DNA of 64,000 nt from Druceiella hillmani (GCA_039881145.1 JAYKKI010000007.1:42508001-42572000), one strand, 5' to 3'; shown: positions 12,266 through 23,725, counted from the first letter of the stretch. The notes: generated from the sequence alone by a model not told the origin. Program-made: numbers and translations.

Positions 12266-14346
12266 GGGTCGCTACCGCCTCATAAGATTTTTAAGAATTA
12301 CCTTAAAATTAGCACTTATTGCGATGTTGGCTATGGTTTACTTATACAATTTTGATGACTATATTTAGTTGCTAACGTAAACAGTTCTTTAATTACTCAA
12401 TTTGTCGGCACCTCAGTGCTCTCTGCAGATACCCACAATTTAGTTAGTATAAACAATCCATTGCTCTTTTATACACTTATCCAGTGACGCCATCGTTGCG
12501 AGTCAAAGTGATTGTGTTTGATTGTAAATGTGATTACTTTAGCTTTATTCTCGTATTTGTATTTCTAAAATACATCGAATATTATAAAAACGCGAAAAAG
12601 GATATAGTTAATTGGGCAATCTCGTTCCGAATTGGTGCAAACTTAACAACAACAAAAATTATTGTCAGTGAAAGAAGTTATGTGTTTATTATTTCATTAC
12701 AAAAACGTAAAGAACAACATAAATAGAGAATCGGCGTCATTAACAGTAAGATGTGATGACACTAACCCAAAAAGCAACTATTTCTACCAAATAAAAACGT
12801 CATGGTATCACAAAAATACTTAAATATTTCAAAGAATGGCAGAATAAAAAAAATAAAGAAAATAAAGCAAAACGCCCAGCAGCAATAAAAGAAAATGAAA
12901 AAAAATGGCAATCAAATTTAAATGTTTTGTTTGAAATTGCTCACTCAAATGCCCTTAATATGATAACTATTCAAGAAGATAAGAAATTTCTTTTAAGACA
13001 AAAAGAAATGAGTTGTCCAGGAAAAATTGGTAATATCGATAGAAGCCATGCGGTAAAACTTAAAAAACATTTACAAAAAGAAGCTAACTTGCAAAAGATG
13101 ATAAAAAAGGAAAAAGAAGCAATGGAGGAATTAACTGAGAAATGTTATTTACCATCTTCTTCAGTTTCTTTTGCAGGAAATGAAAGTGATAGCGATATAA
13201 GTCAAAGTCATCCTATATCTCCTCAGCCAGCGCGCTCTTCAAGCTATGGTTTTATACACCACAGAAACGAGGCCGAAAAAGAATTTTAGATTCTAGTTTA
13301 GCTACTAGTCGCTAAGTTGACTGACCTAAAAGCAACTGTTGTTTTGGCTTCTTCGCTCAAACGTCTGGGCTTTGACGTATCACAATATAACGTTAGCTAT
13401 TCTTCTATATGTCGCCAAAGAATGGATATTAGAAAACAGATTGCTGAGTCTATTAAAGCTGATTTCCAACCACTAAATACACTTACTGTGCACTGGGATG
13501 GAAAGATGCTGGAGGACATAACTGGACATGAAATAGTAGATCGTCTACCGATCTTGGTATCTGGAAAAGGAATCGACCAGCTCTCGGCTGTTCCCAAGCT
13601 TCCAGATGGAAAGGAAAAAACAATGGCTTCTTCTATTTTCGAGACTATTTTATCGTGGAATTTATATGATAAAATAAAATGTATGTGTTTTGATACAACA
13701 GCATCTAATACAGGACGAATATACGGAGCATGTGTTCTTCTAGAACAGAAAATGCAAAAGGAACTGATTTGGTTTGCATGCCGGCATCACATACTAAATT
13801 TTGCTCGAAAGTGTTGTTGTAACAGCTGTAGGGTCTTCCAGTGGTCCTGAAATTATGATTTTTAAAAGATTTAAGGCATCCTTGGAATATGATGCAATCG
13901 TAAACAGAAACATCGAAAATTTCATATCAACAAACACTTTGATTTTTTTCAAAATCACTGGAATTTCTTGCAAGTTGATTTAGAAAGATCGTGAGCTATG
14001 GGAAGAGGAATAAAGCTTCAAATCGGCTAAAGAATGTACAACATATGAGAGTCGTTAACGATATAGCTGAAAGGGGTGTTGCATTGATGGAAGAGTACCA
14101 CGAGGAAGAGCAGAAGCAATACTTAATGTTGTTAGTTAAGAATTGTAGGCAGAACAACTCAAATTGTAATAAGGCAAATATACTATATTTTTTTTTCTTT
14201 TTACTTAATAAATTAGAGGAACGATAGTTATTGTTATTTAGTATAATATTTTCCCCAAAACCTATGTATAACACTCATTTCTGGTATTAATTAACCCTTA
14301 AAAATAAATGCCTTTTTTAATGAATTTCAGAAGTGAGTAGCGACCC
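12266..14346 (+). mobile_element. DNA transposon relic with TTAA target duplication
   Basis: The left end GGGTCGCTACC follows TTAA (12,262-12,265). The right end GTAGCGACCC (14,337-14,346) precedes TTAA (14,347-14,350). The ten terminal bases are perfect inverted repeats. The roughly 2.1-kb interior holds a broken transposase. TTAA duplication is known for piggyBac and Kolobok elements. The encoded protein does not look like piggyBac, so a Kolobok-type assignment is an inference. Confidence 0.8.
12820..14160 (+). pseudogene. broken transposase with HWDGK / CFDTT / ACRHH motifs
   Basis: Four consecutive pieces in shifting frames look like one protein. An N-terminal basic part reads through LFEIAHSNAL and DKKFLLRQKE (about 12,927-13,289). 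A central part at 13,317-13,850 has HWDGK, then CFDTTASNTGR, then ACRHH. The next piece (from about 13,830) has SSGPE...FKRF. A C-terminal part near 14,030-14,160 has RVVNDIAERGV and EEQKQYL. D in HWDGK, D in CFDTT and C-x2-H in ACRHH fit an RNase-H-type transposase with a C(2)H insertion. Stops and frameshifts at about 13,287, 13,830 and 13,980 make it non-functional, and sequence between the third and fourth pieces appears deleted. The motif family is one I recall from multicopy insect and cnidarian proteins. Confidence 0.75.
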
Positions 14347-14350
14347 TTAA

Positions 14351-15539
14351 ATATAAATTTAAAAAAAAATAAAAAATCCTGGTATGTTTTCTAGTAGACT
14401 AGATAAAATTAAGAGGTTGAGAGTGAAGAAAATGTAAAAAAAAAAATTTTCGGTCTTTTATGAAACTTAGGTGTGATAATTTTCCATTTAATTTGGTTAT
14501 ATATACAATTATGAATACTTTACAGATATTCAAAAATGTAACGGGGGGATATATCTGAAAAATTACCATTTTAAAGCTTGATATTTCGTAAAGGGATTGT
14601 TGTATCTAAAGTGTTCAAGATATACCTCCAATAATTTTGAACACCCTATTCAACGATATCCTACACAATGGCGTATGCAAAAAATATGCCTTCACTTTAT
14701 GTAGAAGGAAAGTAACTTTAATAGTAGAAAGTAACTTTATATATAAGGAAAGTATCCTAAAAAACTTTTTTTAAAAATAAGATTTCGTAACTTTGTATGT
14801 GTTCATATTTCTGCTTTATAACGCTAATAGTCTATGAGTAAAGTGAATATGACATACAGACAGATAGACTGATAGACGGACATAGAGAAACTATAAGGGT
14901 TCCTAGATTGGCTACGGAACCCAAGAGGCTGTATTTTTATACGATTTTTCAAGGCTTCAAGGTACTTATCGGCCCTAATATAGAGAGGCCAGCGTATTTG
15001 TTTTGCGCAGCCCTCTCTATATTCGTATGACCGTTTAACAGGTATACTGCTGTTACATGTGTAGCTGCAATTTAAAGTAAATTCAAATAAAACCTATTCG
15101 TAAGAATTCTTAAAACATATACTATAACTATAATTAAAGATTCGCTAATAGGACCGCTGGGCCGTTATTAAGGCATACATCCTAATTTGTGAGCATATCG
15201 CAATGTATATTTTGAAAAATATAAATTGAATTTTGAAATAGTATTATAATGAATGCGCCTAAAATACTGAAAAATTTATGTTACAGTACAGCTTCCGCTT
15301 GGTTAACTAACATATTCGGTTGAGACAAATAAGTTAAGAGGTGAAAACAATTAAATAAATTGCATCGGATATGCCATGAAAGTTAGATCCTTATTTACGT
15401 TAATATGGTGCATTTATTATAAGAAAGCTGAGCGCAAGGGTCGTTTGATAAAAATTATATTTGTGTCAAAGTAGGAGAAATGTTCGCTGCTGTTTAAGTA
15501 TAAAAACTGTCAGTCTGTTGACTAAAACTGAATTGTTAA
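14351..15539. other. no gene; contains a diffuse insect repeat at 14,790-14,945
   Basis: Between 14,790 and 14,945 the minus strand reads GGGTTCCGTAGCC..., then GTCCGTCTATCAGTCTATC. This resembles the widespread insect repeat with GGTTCCGTA followed by a GTCTGTC run. Nothing else is recognised. Confidence 0.5.
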
Positions 15540-15540
15540 A

Positions 15541-15826
15541 ATGACAAGATAATTCTGTATTTTCTAATGACAATAATGTTGACCGCAATGAAAAAATGAC
15601 ATAACAATTCTGACAAAATGACAAAACAATTCTGTCTTTTCTAATAACAATAATGTTGACCGCAATGAAAAAATGACAAAACAATTCTGACAAAATGACA
15701 AAACAATTCTGTCTTTTCTAATAACAATAATGTTGACCGCAATGAAAAAATGACAAAACAATTCTGACAAAATGACAAAACAATTCTGTCTTTTCTAATA
15801 ACAATAGTGTTGACCGCAATGAAATT
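15541..15826 (+). repeat. 77-bp tandem repeat, about 3.7 copies
   Basis: GTTGACCGCAATG begins at 15,578, 15,655, 15,732 and 15,809, exactly 77 bp apart. Each unit also contains ATGACAAAACAATTCTG internally repeated. Minus-strand open frames across it are repeat shadows. Confidence 0.95.
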
Positions 15827-16179
15827 TTGTTAGCAATATTCCTAATTTTTTACTATTGTAACTGGAGCCTTGGTAAATTAAAAAAAAATTAATTAATTTA
15901 CGTAATGAGTTTATAAATGAACAGTAACACTAGTAATTACTAAAGTTTGCATATGTCACTATCAAAATGTTACGTAATAATTCGTTATATTTCGATTCAA
16001 GATATGTATATAGTCAACAATAACACAAAGCAAGATTCTTCAATAAAGTAAATTTAATTACATGGAATAGAGGAATATTATATTAATGACATAAACTAAA
16101 ATAAAAACATCATTACATACATTTTCACAACATTTTATTATTAATTAATTTTTCTACCATTGCAAGACACAAAAGAATT

Positions 16180-16665
16180 ATTTAAAAAATATCCCAGACA
16201 CTTTAATCACATAAGTAATTTAGTTAAATAAGATATAGTTAAATAGTTTTTGACGATCGATGATAGACCGATATTATTAAATGTAAACGAAAAATTCTTT
16301 AATAATATATCCAAAAATATTCCAGACACTAATCACATAAGTAATTTGATTAAATAAGATATAGTTAAACAGTTTTTGACGATCGATAATAGACCGATAT
16401 TATTAAATGTAAACGAAAAATAATTTAATAATATATCCAAAAAATATTCCAGGCACTAATCACTTAAGTAATTTGATTCAATAAGATATAGTTAAATAAT
16501 TTTTGACGATCGATAATAGACCGATATTATTAAATGTAAATGAAATTTTATTTTCTTTAATAATATATCAAAAAAAATATCTCAGACACTAATCACATAA
16601 GTAATTTGATTAAATAAGATATATTTATAGTTTTTAACGATCGATAATAGACAAAACACCGATTT
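16180..16665 (+). repeat. about 127-bp tandem repeat, 4 copies
   Basis: TGACGATCGAT(A/G)ATAGAC recurs near 16,251, 16,377, 16,504 and 16,634, with spacing of about 126-131 bp. Units also share CACATAAGTAATTTGATTAA and TTATTAAATGTAAACGA. The last unit is degenerate. Confidence 0.93.
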
Positions 16666-16690
16666 GATTTTACAGTAATATATTAAAACT

Positions 16691-16743
16691 AGCACCCACT
16701 TCTGCACCGAAAAAAATATGCTATTATGTGCAGAAGCAGGTGA
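16691..16743. repeat. hairpin
   Basis: CACCCACTTCTGCAC and GTGCAGAAGCAGGTG form an arm pair of about 15 bp with one mismatch around a roughly 21-nt loop, just beyond the 127-bp array. Function unknown. Confidence 0.6.
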
Positions 16744-16798
16744 TTTTGAAGGTATGTAAATTGAAGTTACATGCATAGGTTAAAATTGTAAAATAATA

Positions 16799-16804
16799 TT
16801 TATT
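16799..16804 (-). terminator. candidate polyadenylation signal of the first RGS-like gene
   Basis: AATAAA on the minus strand, about 280 bp beyond the stop. The plus-strand paralogue has AATAAA at a similar distance (about 270 bp), which makes this one more credible than a random hexamer in AT-rich DNA. Confidence 0.4.
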
Positions 16805-17085
16805 ACGAATAGAAATCCGTTGCACTGTTTAATTATCCACGTTCTGTAATCAAATTTTTATCATTTCTCTGTACTATTGAGAATTTGAGCTCAATTGAAA
16901 TTAATTAGTAGAAAGAATAACTTTTTGTCTCACGTTTTCTAAGGATTAAAACGGGATCTCGCGCGGAACGAAATAGCAAGTAAAAAAGGGAAAATGCTCA
17001 TGGGAGTATAAAATAAAATACAGTTTGTTGCTCAGAGTCCATCATTAAAGACAAGGGTACTTCATTGTCACAAAGCGTTAGAAGG

Positions 17086-17499
17086 CTATCTCCTCTCCAT
17101 TAAATGAACTACGTGTTGCACAAATCTGTGATGTTCTGGATTTAAAGCTCTCTCAGTCTCCCTCATTAAATATTCGAGGATATTTCGGTCCAAATTTCCA
17201 GCACCTTGTGCTGCCGCTAACGCTTCAACATTTTCCGATACTAACTCTTCGATGCGGTTGATCTCCTCCATTAATTGATCAACATCTTGTTGGTTGACTT
17301 TATTTGCACACAATAATCTGTTACAACTATTCCAAAAATTTTGTTTCTTCAGTCCATCTTTAAAATTACTACTTGTCATAAAATCCCTGAAAATGTCTTG
17401 TCCAATTTCATCTTCGAGAACATTTCTGACGTTATCCGTAAATTTGTCCATGTGGGTTCGATTAACTCTTTCCATTGTTATATTTTCTTGTTCGCCCAA
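17086..17499 (-). CDS. small RGS-like protein, paralogue A
   Basis: An uninterrupted minus-strand frame ending at 17,086. The first codon of the longest open frame (17,499) is TTG. The first ATG in frame is at 17,475 and gives 129 residues (MERVNRTHMDKF...). The core runs through LEDEIGQDIFRDFM and NFWNSCNRLL, matching the RGS pattern of an acidic/Gly turn, F..F and FW..C. A helical tail ends in HHRFVQHVV. The length suits a stand-alone RGS domain of about 120 residues. If so it would act on G-alpha subunits in the cytosol, but the usual E-N pair before FW reads K-K, which argues against normal GAP activity. It is about half identical to the protein at 48,919-49,353, with mostly conservative changes. 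That suggests selection on protein sequence. No intron is visible. RGS membership is a by-eye inference; existence of the gene is better supported. Confidence 0.75.
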   Translation of the reverse strand: MGEQENITMERVNRTHMDKFTDNVRNVLEDEIGQDIFRDFMTSSNFKDGLKKQNFWNSCNRLLCANKVNQQDVDQLMEEINRIEELVSENVEALAAAQGAGNLDRNILEYLMRETERALNPEHHRFVQHVVHLMERR

Positions 17500-17765
17500 T
17501 CTCGTAGCTATCTTTTTATTTATTTCACAAACTCACAGATATTGATAGAAAAGTCGACAAATTAGGAGAAAAACCTATTTCACTGATGCAAATTGTGAAA
17601 GTGCTCGACTTTTAACAGTGAACATAATTACAATATCTTATCAGTTCGATAATGACCAATAAATAAATTTAAATGTCTTAATCTTTGCATTCATCAATAA
17701 AAAAATAACTGTGACTGAATTCTATCTATAACTTTTCATGAAACTATACTGCCAAAGGAGTTTGA
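17500..17765 (-). promoter_or_regulatory. upstream region conserved with the second RGS-like gene
   Basis: Reading the minus strand, GTTAT.GA.AGAA(T/C)TCA, GATGAATGCA.(A/G)GATTAAGA, ATTATC(G/A)AACTGATAAGAT and CAATTTGCATCAGTGAAATA appear in the same order as upstream of 48,919. TCAGT (plus-strand ACTGA, 17,582-17,586) matches the arthropod initiator and lies about 85 bp before the TTG position aligned with the other gene's ATG. GATAAGATAT contains a GATA-factor-type word. Confidence 0.65.
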
Positions 17766-18652
17766 TAGAGAAAAACAGATTATCATCCTTGTCATAGGCA
17801 GTTTTTTGGTGAAACTGATTTTTACGTATAATGTTGTCATGATTTCTTAATTATTGTTATAATTATGTAAAAAGTATTACGTTAATATTTAAATCTGGCA
17901 CATTATAATGAAAGAAAAATATATTTAAAATTTTTATATGTATACGAGAACAGTTTTCAAATATCGTCTTAATTTACATAACTGAAGGTATTACGTATTT
18001 GATTTGCTTTTCAGTTAGAAAAAATTGCCGTAAGATTTGAATTAGTTGTATGAATTTTTATGAGGAGTAAAATCAAAAATTCAGAGTGTACGAAGTTCAT
18101 ATTGTTAAAAAAAGTGTAACCATTAGGTTCTAATCGTACGAAATTCAGAGCGTTAAAAAATGTAACCGTTAGGTAGCATCTCCGCGCTACATTTCTGCGC
18201 ATCTTTAGAGTGAGATATCAATACGTTTATTTGGGATTTTCTTATGGAGTAATCGCAATGACAGAGTGTGACACACATAGTTTATTATCGTTCGCTCATA
18301 TCAAGATGTAATCATTAAATGTCGCTATATGTGAATATTTGGTGTCTCCTATCCTACAAAATTAAAAAATCTCTTAATTTTAACTTCTTAGTCTGATGTT
18401 ACCAAATGTTTTAAATTTTGTTGTATAAATTTGTTCTTGTTGATTTGTATTTTACTTGAAAATAATTATATGGCCAGTATTTTTTTATTAAAGAATTTTC
18501 CGTTTACATTTAATAATATTGATATTTATATATCCAGTGTTATCTATTTTATACATTCCAAGACAATCGTACTTAAGGAGTAAACTCTGGTCTCGTCTCG
18601 GAGCTGACGGGCACATTTTGTTTTAAATAGAAAATTAATATTGCCTTCACTT

Positions 18653-18653
<1 letters not shown>
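17766..18653. other. no gene; small internal repeat at 18,085-18,175
   Basis: CGTACGAA(G/A)TTCA, then GTTAAAAAA, then GTAACC(A/G)TTAGGT occurs twice at about 18,088-18,135 and 18,134-18,175. A minus-strand open frame of 63 codons overlaps it but shows no recognisable motif. Confidence 0.5.

Positions 18654-18720
<67 letters not shown>
18654..18720. repeat. (TA)n microsatellite
   Basis: Nearly perfect TA repeat, immediately followed by a 15-bp hairpin at 18,724-18,760. Confidence 0.95.
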
Positions 18721-18721
<1 letters not shown>

Positions 18722-18723
18722 GG

Positions 18724-18760
18724 ACTTTTGACATGCGATAGGTATTCGCATGTCAAAAGT
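18724..18760. repeat. perfect 15-bp hairpin
   Basis: ACTTTTGACATGCGA and TCGCATGTCAAAAGT are exact inverses around a 7-nt loop, directly abutting the TA tract. Confidence 0.8.
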
Positions 18761-18764
18761 TACG

Positions 18765-19820
18765 TATCTACGTATCTATTTATAAATACAATCTGTTAGC
18801 GAGTTGAAAAAATGAACACTGTCTACAGCACAATTCCTAATGTAAGTAACACCGTTGGTCCTATTCGATGTCGATATATTAGTTGAGAAAATTAATTAGA
18901 ATTCCAAATGACACAAATACAAAACTTGGTATATTTATCTTGCTTTTACGCTTCAAATTATTTAACCAAGGTCCTGGACCTTTGCACCTTTGCAGCAAAC
19001 ATTGCATAAATATAGCTAGTTTCATAGAGATGAAGAAAGGATGCTTTTTGTTTCGAAGTAGAATATTTTGATAATTAAAAATTAAACCCGTCAAAAATAA
19101 AATCGTGGAATCAACAGACATATCAACCCAACCTACTTAGCTATTTCCGATAGTCAGATGTAATATTTTATATGATCGTTACTTTTAAATTACACTACGA
19201 TTTTTTCCCATTCCACGCCAGCAAAACCACTGGCCGAAGCTAGGATGAACACAATTTCGATGTTAACTTTGAAATTTATCGTGGAGATTAGGTAACATTT
19301 TTAGGAAGTAAGAAACTTAATTTTATTTTTAACTTTTTTTACATTATTTCGTGGAATAATCGTGTTTTTTCAAAAACTTCTGTAAAAATTTTCTTACTTA
19401 ACATAAAATTATATTAAACGAAAAACTTGATAAAATTTATTAAAGGAGCGGGGAAAATGTCTTTAAGTATCACGCATATACGTACAAATTTTATAGCGAC
19501 GGAAAAAAATAAATTCAAGTATTATCACTTGAGAATATATATTTTCTGATAGACCTATTCTCAGACAACAAAAAGGTTTATCTGTTGAAAATTTTGGTCC
19601 CAATTTTAACAATTTATATAAATAATATTTCGTGGTTCAATGACCTGAACTTTTCTATCGCTTATATTTTCATATTTCAGATAATTAACTCTATATTTGA
19701 TGCATTATACAATTTATTATTTAGAATTGCAGTCCTATTTGCAAGAATATCCCTGATATGTTTCCGGATACCAGTCACAAACAATAAAAAAACAAATTTA
19801 TTGAATTAAAGTAATTATAT
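18765..19820. other. no recognised gene
   Basis: AT-rich. Opposite-strand open frames at about 18,880-19,120 overlap each other and show no motif. A 74-codon frame at 19,585-19,809 encodes a hydrophobic, AT-driven composition and is not supported. Confidence 0.45.
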
Positions 19821-20090
19821 TAATTCATCGGTATTCCCAATCGATAATTTCGTAATCGGTTATTTCGTTGATATTCCCAGTCGATAATTTTATAATCGAA
19901 TATTTCGTGAGTATTCCCAACCGATAATTTCGTAATCGATTATTTGGTCGGTATTCCCAATCGATAATTTCGTAATCGATTATTTCGTGGGTATTCCCAA
20001 CCAATAATTTCGTAATCGATTATTTCGTCGGTACTCCCAATCGATAATTTCGTAATCGATTATTTCGTCGTTATTCCCAATTCGTAAAAT
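19821..20090 (+). repeat. 40-bp satellite, about 7 copies
   Basis: GTATTCCCAA-type words start at 19,831, 19,871, 19,911, 19,951, 19,991, 20,031 and 20,071, exactly 40 bp apart. The unit is roughly TATTCCCAATCGATAATTTC followed by GTAATCGATTATTTCGTCGG, with two ATCGAT palindromes per unit in most copies. Confidence 0.97.
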
Positions 20091-21279
20091 ACGTACCAGG
20101 TTTTTTAATATTGTTTAATGCACTTTTCCATACGTCGGTATAAGATAACAACTTTTTCAAAAATGTTATTGAAACCAAATCTTTAATATGAAAATACATT
20201 TTATAATCTTGCCATTCCTAATTTGATTATTTTTAATTTCAAGCTCTATGCAAGACAATTTTAGGAAACATAACAAATTTTAGTACCATAAAACATTAAT
20301 TTTTATATCTTATTTTTTAATTTATTTTTTGTTACACGTAAATATATGTACATCCTGGGGGTTTATTGCGGTAAGAGAAATTTCTTCCAGTCAATTACAA
20401 CTGGTGAATTTAAACAATTAACTCTGAGATGGTCTGAAAAAAATTGCACTTATTATTTAAGTGACAAACTTTCTTGAATATATATAAAAGAAAACAATGC
20501 ATATAAAAATAAATATTTACAAAAAATGATCTAAATTTGACACCTTACCTTCTAAAAACGAAAAAAGCGTAAAGAGTTTAAGAAATAAACAGAGAGTGAG
20601 AAGTAAAGAGCGGTATCCTTTTTCGGAAAGTGCTTATCTGTTCCATCTATTACCAAATTTTGCAGCGAATGTCAACTTTTTGGATCAAAAGCTTACTTAG
20701 TATACCTATATATTGGAACCAACAAATTAACGCAGATGCTAAAACACTAAATTTATTTTATAACAATTTCCTTAAACTGATCCATACGAAAATAATTATA
20801 GTAAAAACTATTTATATTATACTTTAATTATTTTCCTCCCATTCAAAAAAAAAAATTAAACCATCATCATTCTTTTCAAACTTTATGTACTTTATATTTT
20901 CGTCATCTATCATATCTAATTTAAAATAATTCCTATCGAAAATTGTATCGGTATATTAAAAAGATAATTTCATTACGTATATATTTATTTCGCATAAATA
21001 CACTCATTATTTCAAAGTCATCAAACACTTTTACAACTTTTCATAAGATAATTTCATATGTACATATACGAATTAATGATTAATGATTTTCACCTTGAAC
21101 GATGTCCAGATAAGATTAAAAGTTAAATACTAATAACTGTCATATTCTTTGTCTTCCGCGATCGCTTTATATTAACCCTGAAATTATCAAAAAGTACAAA
21201 GGAAATTGGACGACGAATTCATGTTCTAAGAAATGTATCGTAAATCAAATTATATTTTTGGATAATGACGGCAATTTAA
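20091..21279. other. no recognised gene
   Basis: AT-rich with short phase-random open frames only. Confidence 0.5.
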
Positions 21280-21545
21280 AAAAAAGAACCTAATTAATTT
21301 ACTTTAACTATCAGCTCTTTAAAAAACTAGTACTTTGTAGTCTATAGTATTAAAAGTCTAATAATTTGTAGTCTATGCTCTTACTAAAACCATGGAATTT
21401 TTAGCCACTATTTAAAAAAAGAACGTAATTAATTTTCTTAAACTCTCAGCTCTTTAAAGAACTAATACTTTGTAGTCTATAGTATTAAGAGTCGTCTAAT
21501 AATTTGTAGTCTATGCTCTTACTAAAACCATGGAATTTTTAGCTA
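21280..21545 (+). repeat. two-copy tandem duplication, about 130-bp period
   Basis: AAAAAAAGAAC.TAATTAATTT, ACTTTGTAGTCTATAGTATT and TGCTCTTACTAAAACCATGG occur in the same order at about 21,280-21,405 and 21,413-21,545. The second copy has a further partial repeat of GGAATTTTTAGCTA. Confidence 0.9.
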
Positions 21546-23459
21546 CTTTGGAATTTTTAGCTAATTGGATTTACATTTTCCTTCAAGTTATTCAACTAGT
21601 GAATGAATTAAACCTATACAAATAATTACAAATGCACGCCGATAAGAAAAAAATTCCATCTAGACTGATATAGTATAATCTATGTTAATTTTAACATGAT
21701 TGGAAAGTACGAGTAGTTTATAAAATATAAGAAGTTTTATGTAAATTGGATTCCCGATATTGGATATATTTTCGCACAAACACAAACACGAACTTTATTA
21801 TTTTTGCAGCTAATGAAAAATGCACATATAAAGAAGGCTACATAGAAAAGCAAAGAAGAAATCTACATATTACCAAAATCCGAAGAATACGTTGTAATTA
21901 AAAAATGAAACAGGGTGTCGTGTCGTCGTTTCATAACAAAACATACATAACGTTGAAACACGAAATTTTAATACAACATATTTAAAACTTTATTCGCTAG
22001 AAGGCTATAACTATATAGGAAAAATTAAACAAAACCAGAAATGATATGATCCTTCAAGCTACGCAGCTTCTGGTCTTCAAGGTGGTGGGTGAGAACTTGA
22101 TGAGTAACGCCACACTGCATTTAATTGTCGAGAATCACCAACTCACGTATGAACGTTCCACTTTTTAAGGTTCTTTATCGAAACACCCTACCGCTTATAA
22201 TATTGGACCGATATCTGTACGGCCGTCTGTCATAGGCTCATAAATTCTACAATTTTAGATGCATGAAATTTTGTACGTAGATGCTCCGTATAGAGATCTA
22301 AATTAATATGTGGCAAAGTAATTAATAAAATTAAAATACCTCCCCGTACATGTAAAGTGTAATGATTTTTTCGTGCAACATATGGGGGTAGTGTATCACT
22401 GGATAAGTGTTTTAAAGTAAAATTGAGGTTATATCTTATTTTTTTTTAATTTTAATTAGCGAAACATTAAGTTTTCAAGTTTCGTGCAATGTCTTTCCTG
22501 CTCTCTAATTTTTCACCTTTAGGAATGCGAAAAATCTATATAACTGTTATTTTATATTAAATATATATTATTACAACTTTCAAGAAAAGTTTTTCTGGTT
22601 AACTTGCATTAACTATTGTAATCGAAATAGACTATTTGTGACCCGTACTTTGTGCGTGTTAACTTTGTGCGTGCGTTGCTTGGCCGATTTTGTCATATAT
22701 ATTTTTTTCCTGTTAATATTTTTCTAAACTGAAAATATCTGAAAATATCAGAATTGTTGTGTCACTGTCAGCTTGCAACGATTACTTAATAATTGCAAGG
22801 TGAAATCCAGGAGTGAAAAGGCGCCTCATGTTCGCGGAACAGTGTATAGCCAAACTTGTCTCCGCCAACTTAAAATCTCATTGCGAATAATAACTGAAAT
22901 GTTATGGTTTGAATAACTATTTTGTTATCATCTTTTATTCATGTGGTTTTTTAATGGTTGTGGGTTGCGGGGCTAATTATTTTACATGGGCGAGCGGGCC
23001 ATAGGTCTTGCTGGTGAGTGTGAAAGAGTCAGACTAGCAGGTTTTTGTAATTAAATACGAGTTTATGGGCATTTATCAGGAGAGGAAAGAAATTTAAGGA
23101 CGAATATTTTAAAAATGATGTAGAGCTTGAAAAGAAATTAGAGATAGATAGATAGAATTATAATAATGAATGATAGATAGAATAGATAGATAGATATTTT
23201 TTAGCTTTTACACGACGTGCTACACTGCTTTTCTACACACAATAAAATAAAGACTATATGATTTATCATTGAAAATTTAATGTCTGTTGTAAAATTTAAA
23301 AAACATAGAGTGAAACACAATACGAGCAGAAAATACGAGCAGAAAAATTTATAAAAATAAAAGTAGTGAAAATAAAAAAAATACAAAAGTATTTAAATAT
23401 GGTATATAAAGAATGAAAACGAAATAAAAAAACACAATATTTAAAAGCGTATTTTATTT
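21546..23459. other. no gene; diffuse repeat at 22,075-22,260 and GATA microsatellite at 23,140-23,195
   Basis: Around 22,165-22,245 GGTTCTTTATCG and GTACGGCCGTCTGTCATAG resemble the GGTTCCGTA...GTCTGTC repeat seen near 14,850 and 43,230. Short (GATA)n/(ATAG)n runs sit at 23,140-23,195. No coding frame is supported. Confidence 0.5.
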
Positions 23460-23464
23460 ATTTT

Positions 23465-23725
23465 TCTATTTCCTCTCTGCAACTTCAGCATGAATTCTTT
23501 TTAATTCTTCCGTCTGAAGTAACTCACATTGATTAAAAGTGAACCGGACATCCGAGTGCAGGCTGCTGGAGCATCTCCTGCGTATTGATACATTTGTGTC
23601 CATATCCCTAGGCTAATCCACAAGAACATCTTCCGTTGCCTCAGACGATGTTGACAAGTTTCCGCGGCTTCAGCAAAAACTTCATTTCTACTCGTCGATT
23701 GTTGCTCAAACAGATCTGTAGATAA
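23465..23725 (-). pseudogene. short coding-like relic, family unknown
   Basis: The minus strand has protein-like composition, unlike its AT-rich surroundings. One frame reads through DMDTNVSIRRRCSSSL and FNQCELLQTEELKRIHAEVA before a stop. Another frame of the same stretch is also open (QHRLRQRKMFLWISLGIW). The frame cannot be chosen with certainty and no start is present. It could be a decayed exon or a transposon fragment. I do not recognise the family. Confidence 0.3.

Noticed and set aside
15466..15770. Minus-strand frames of 68-75 codons with repeated SELFCHFF
   Set aside because: Shadows of the 77-bp tandem repeat.
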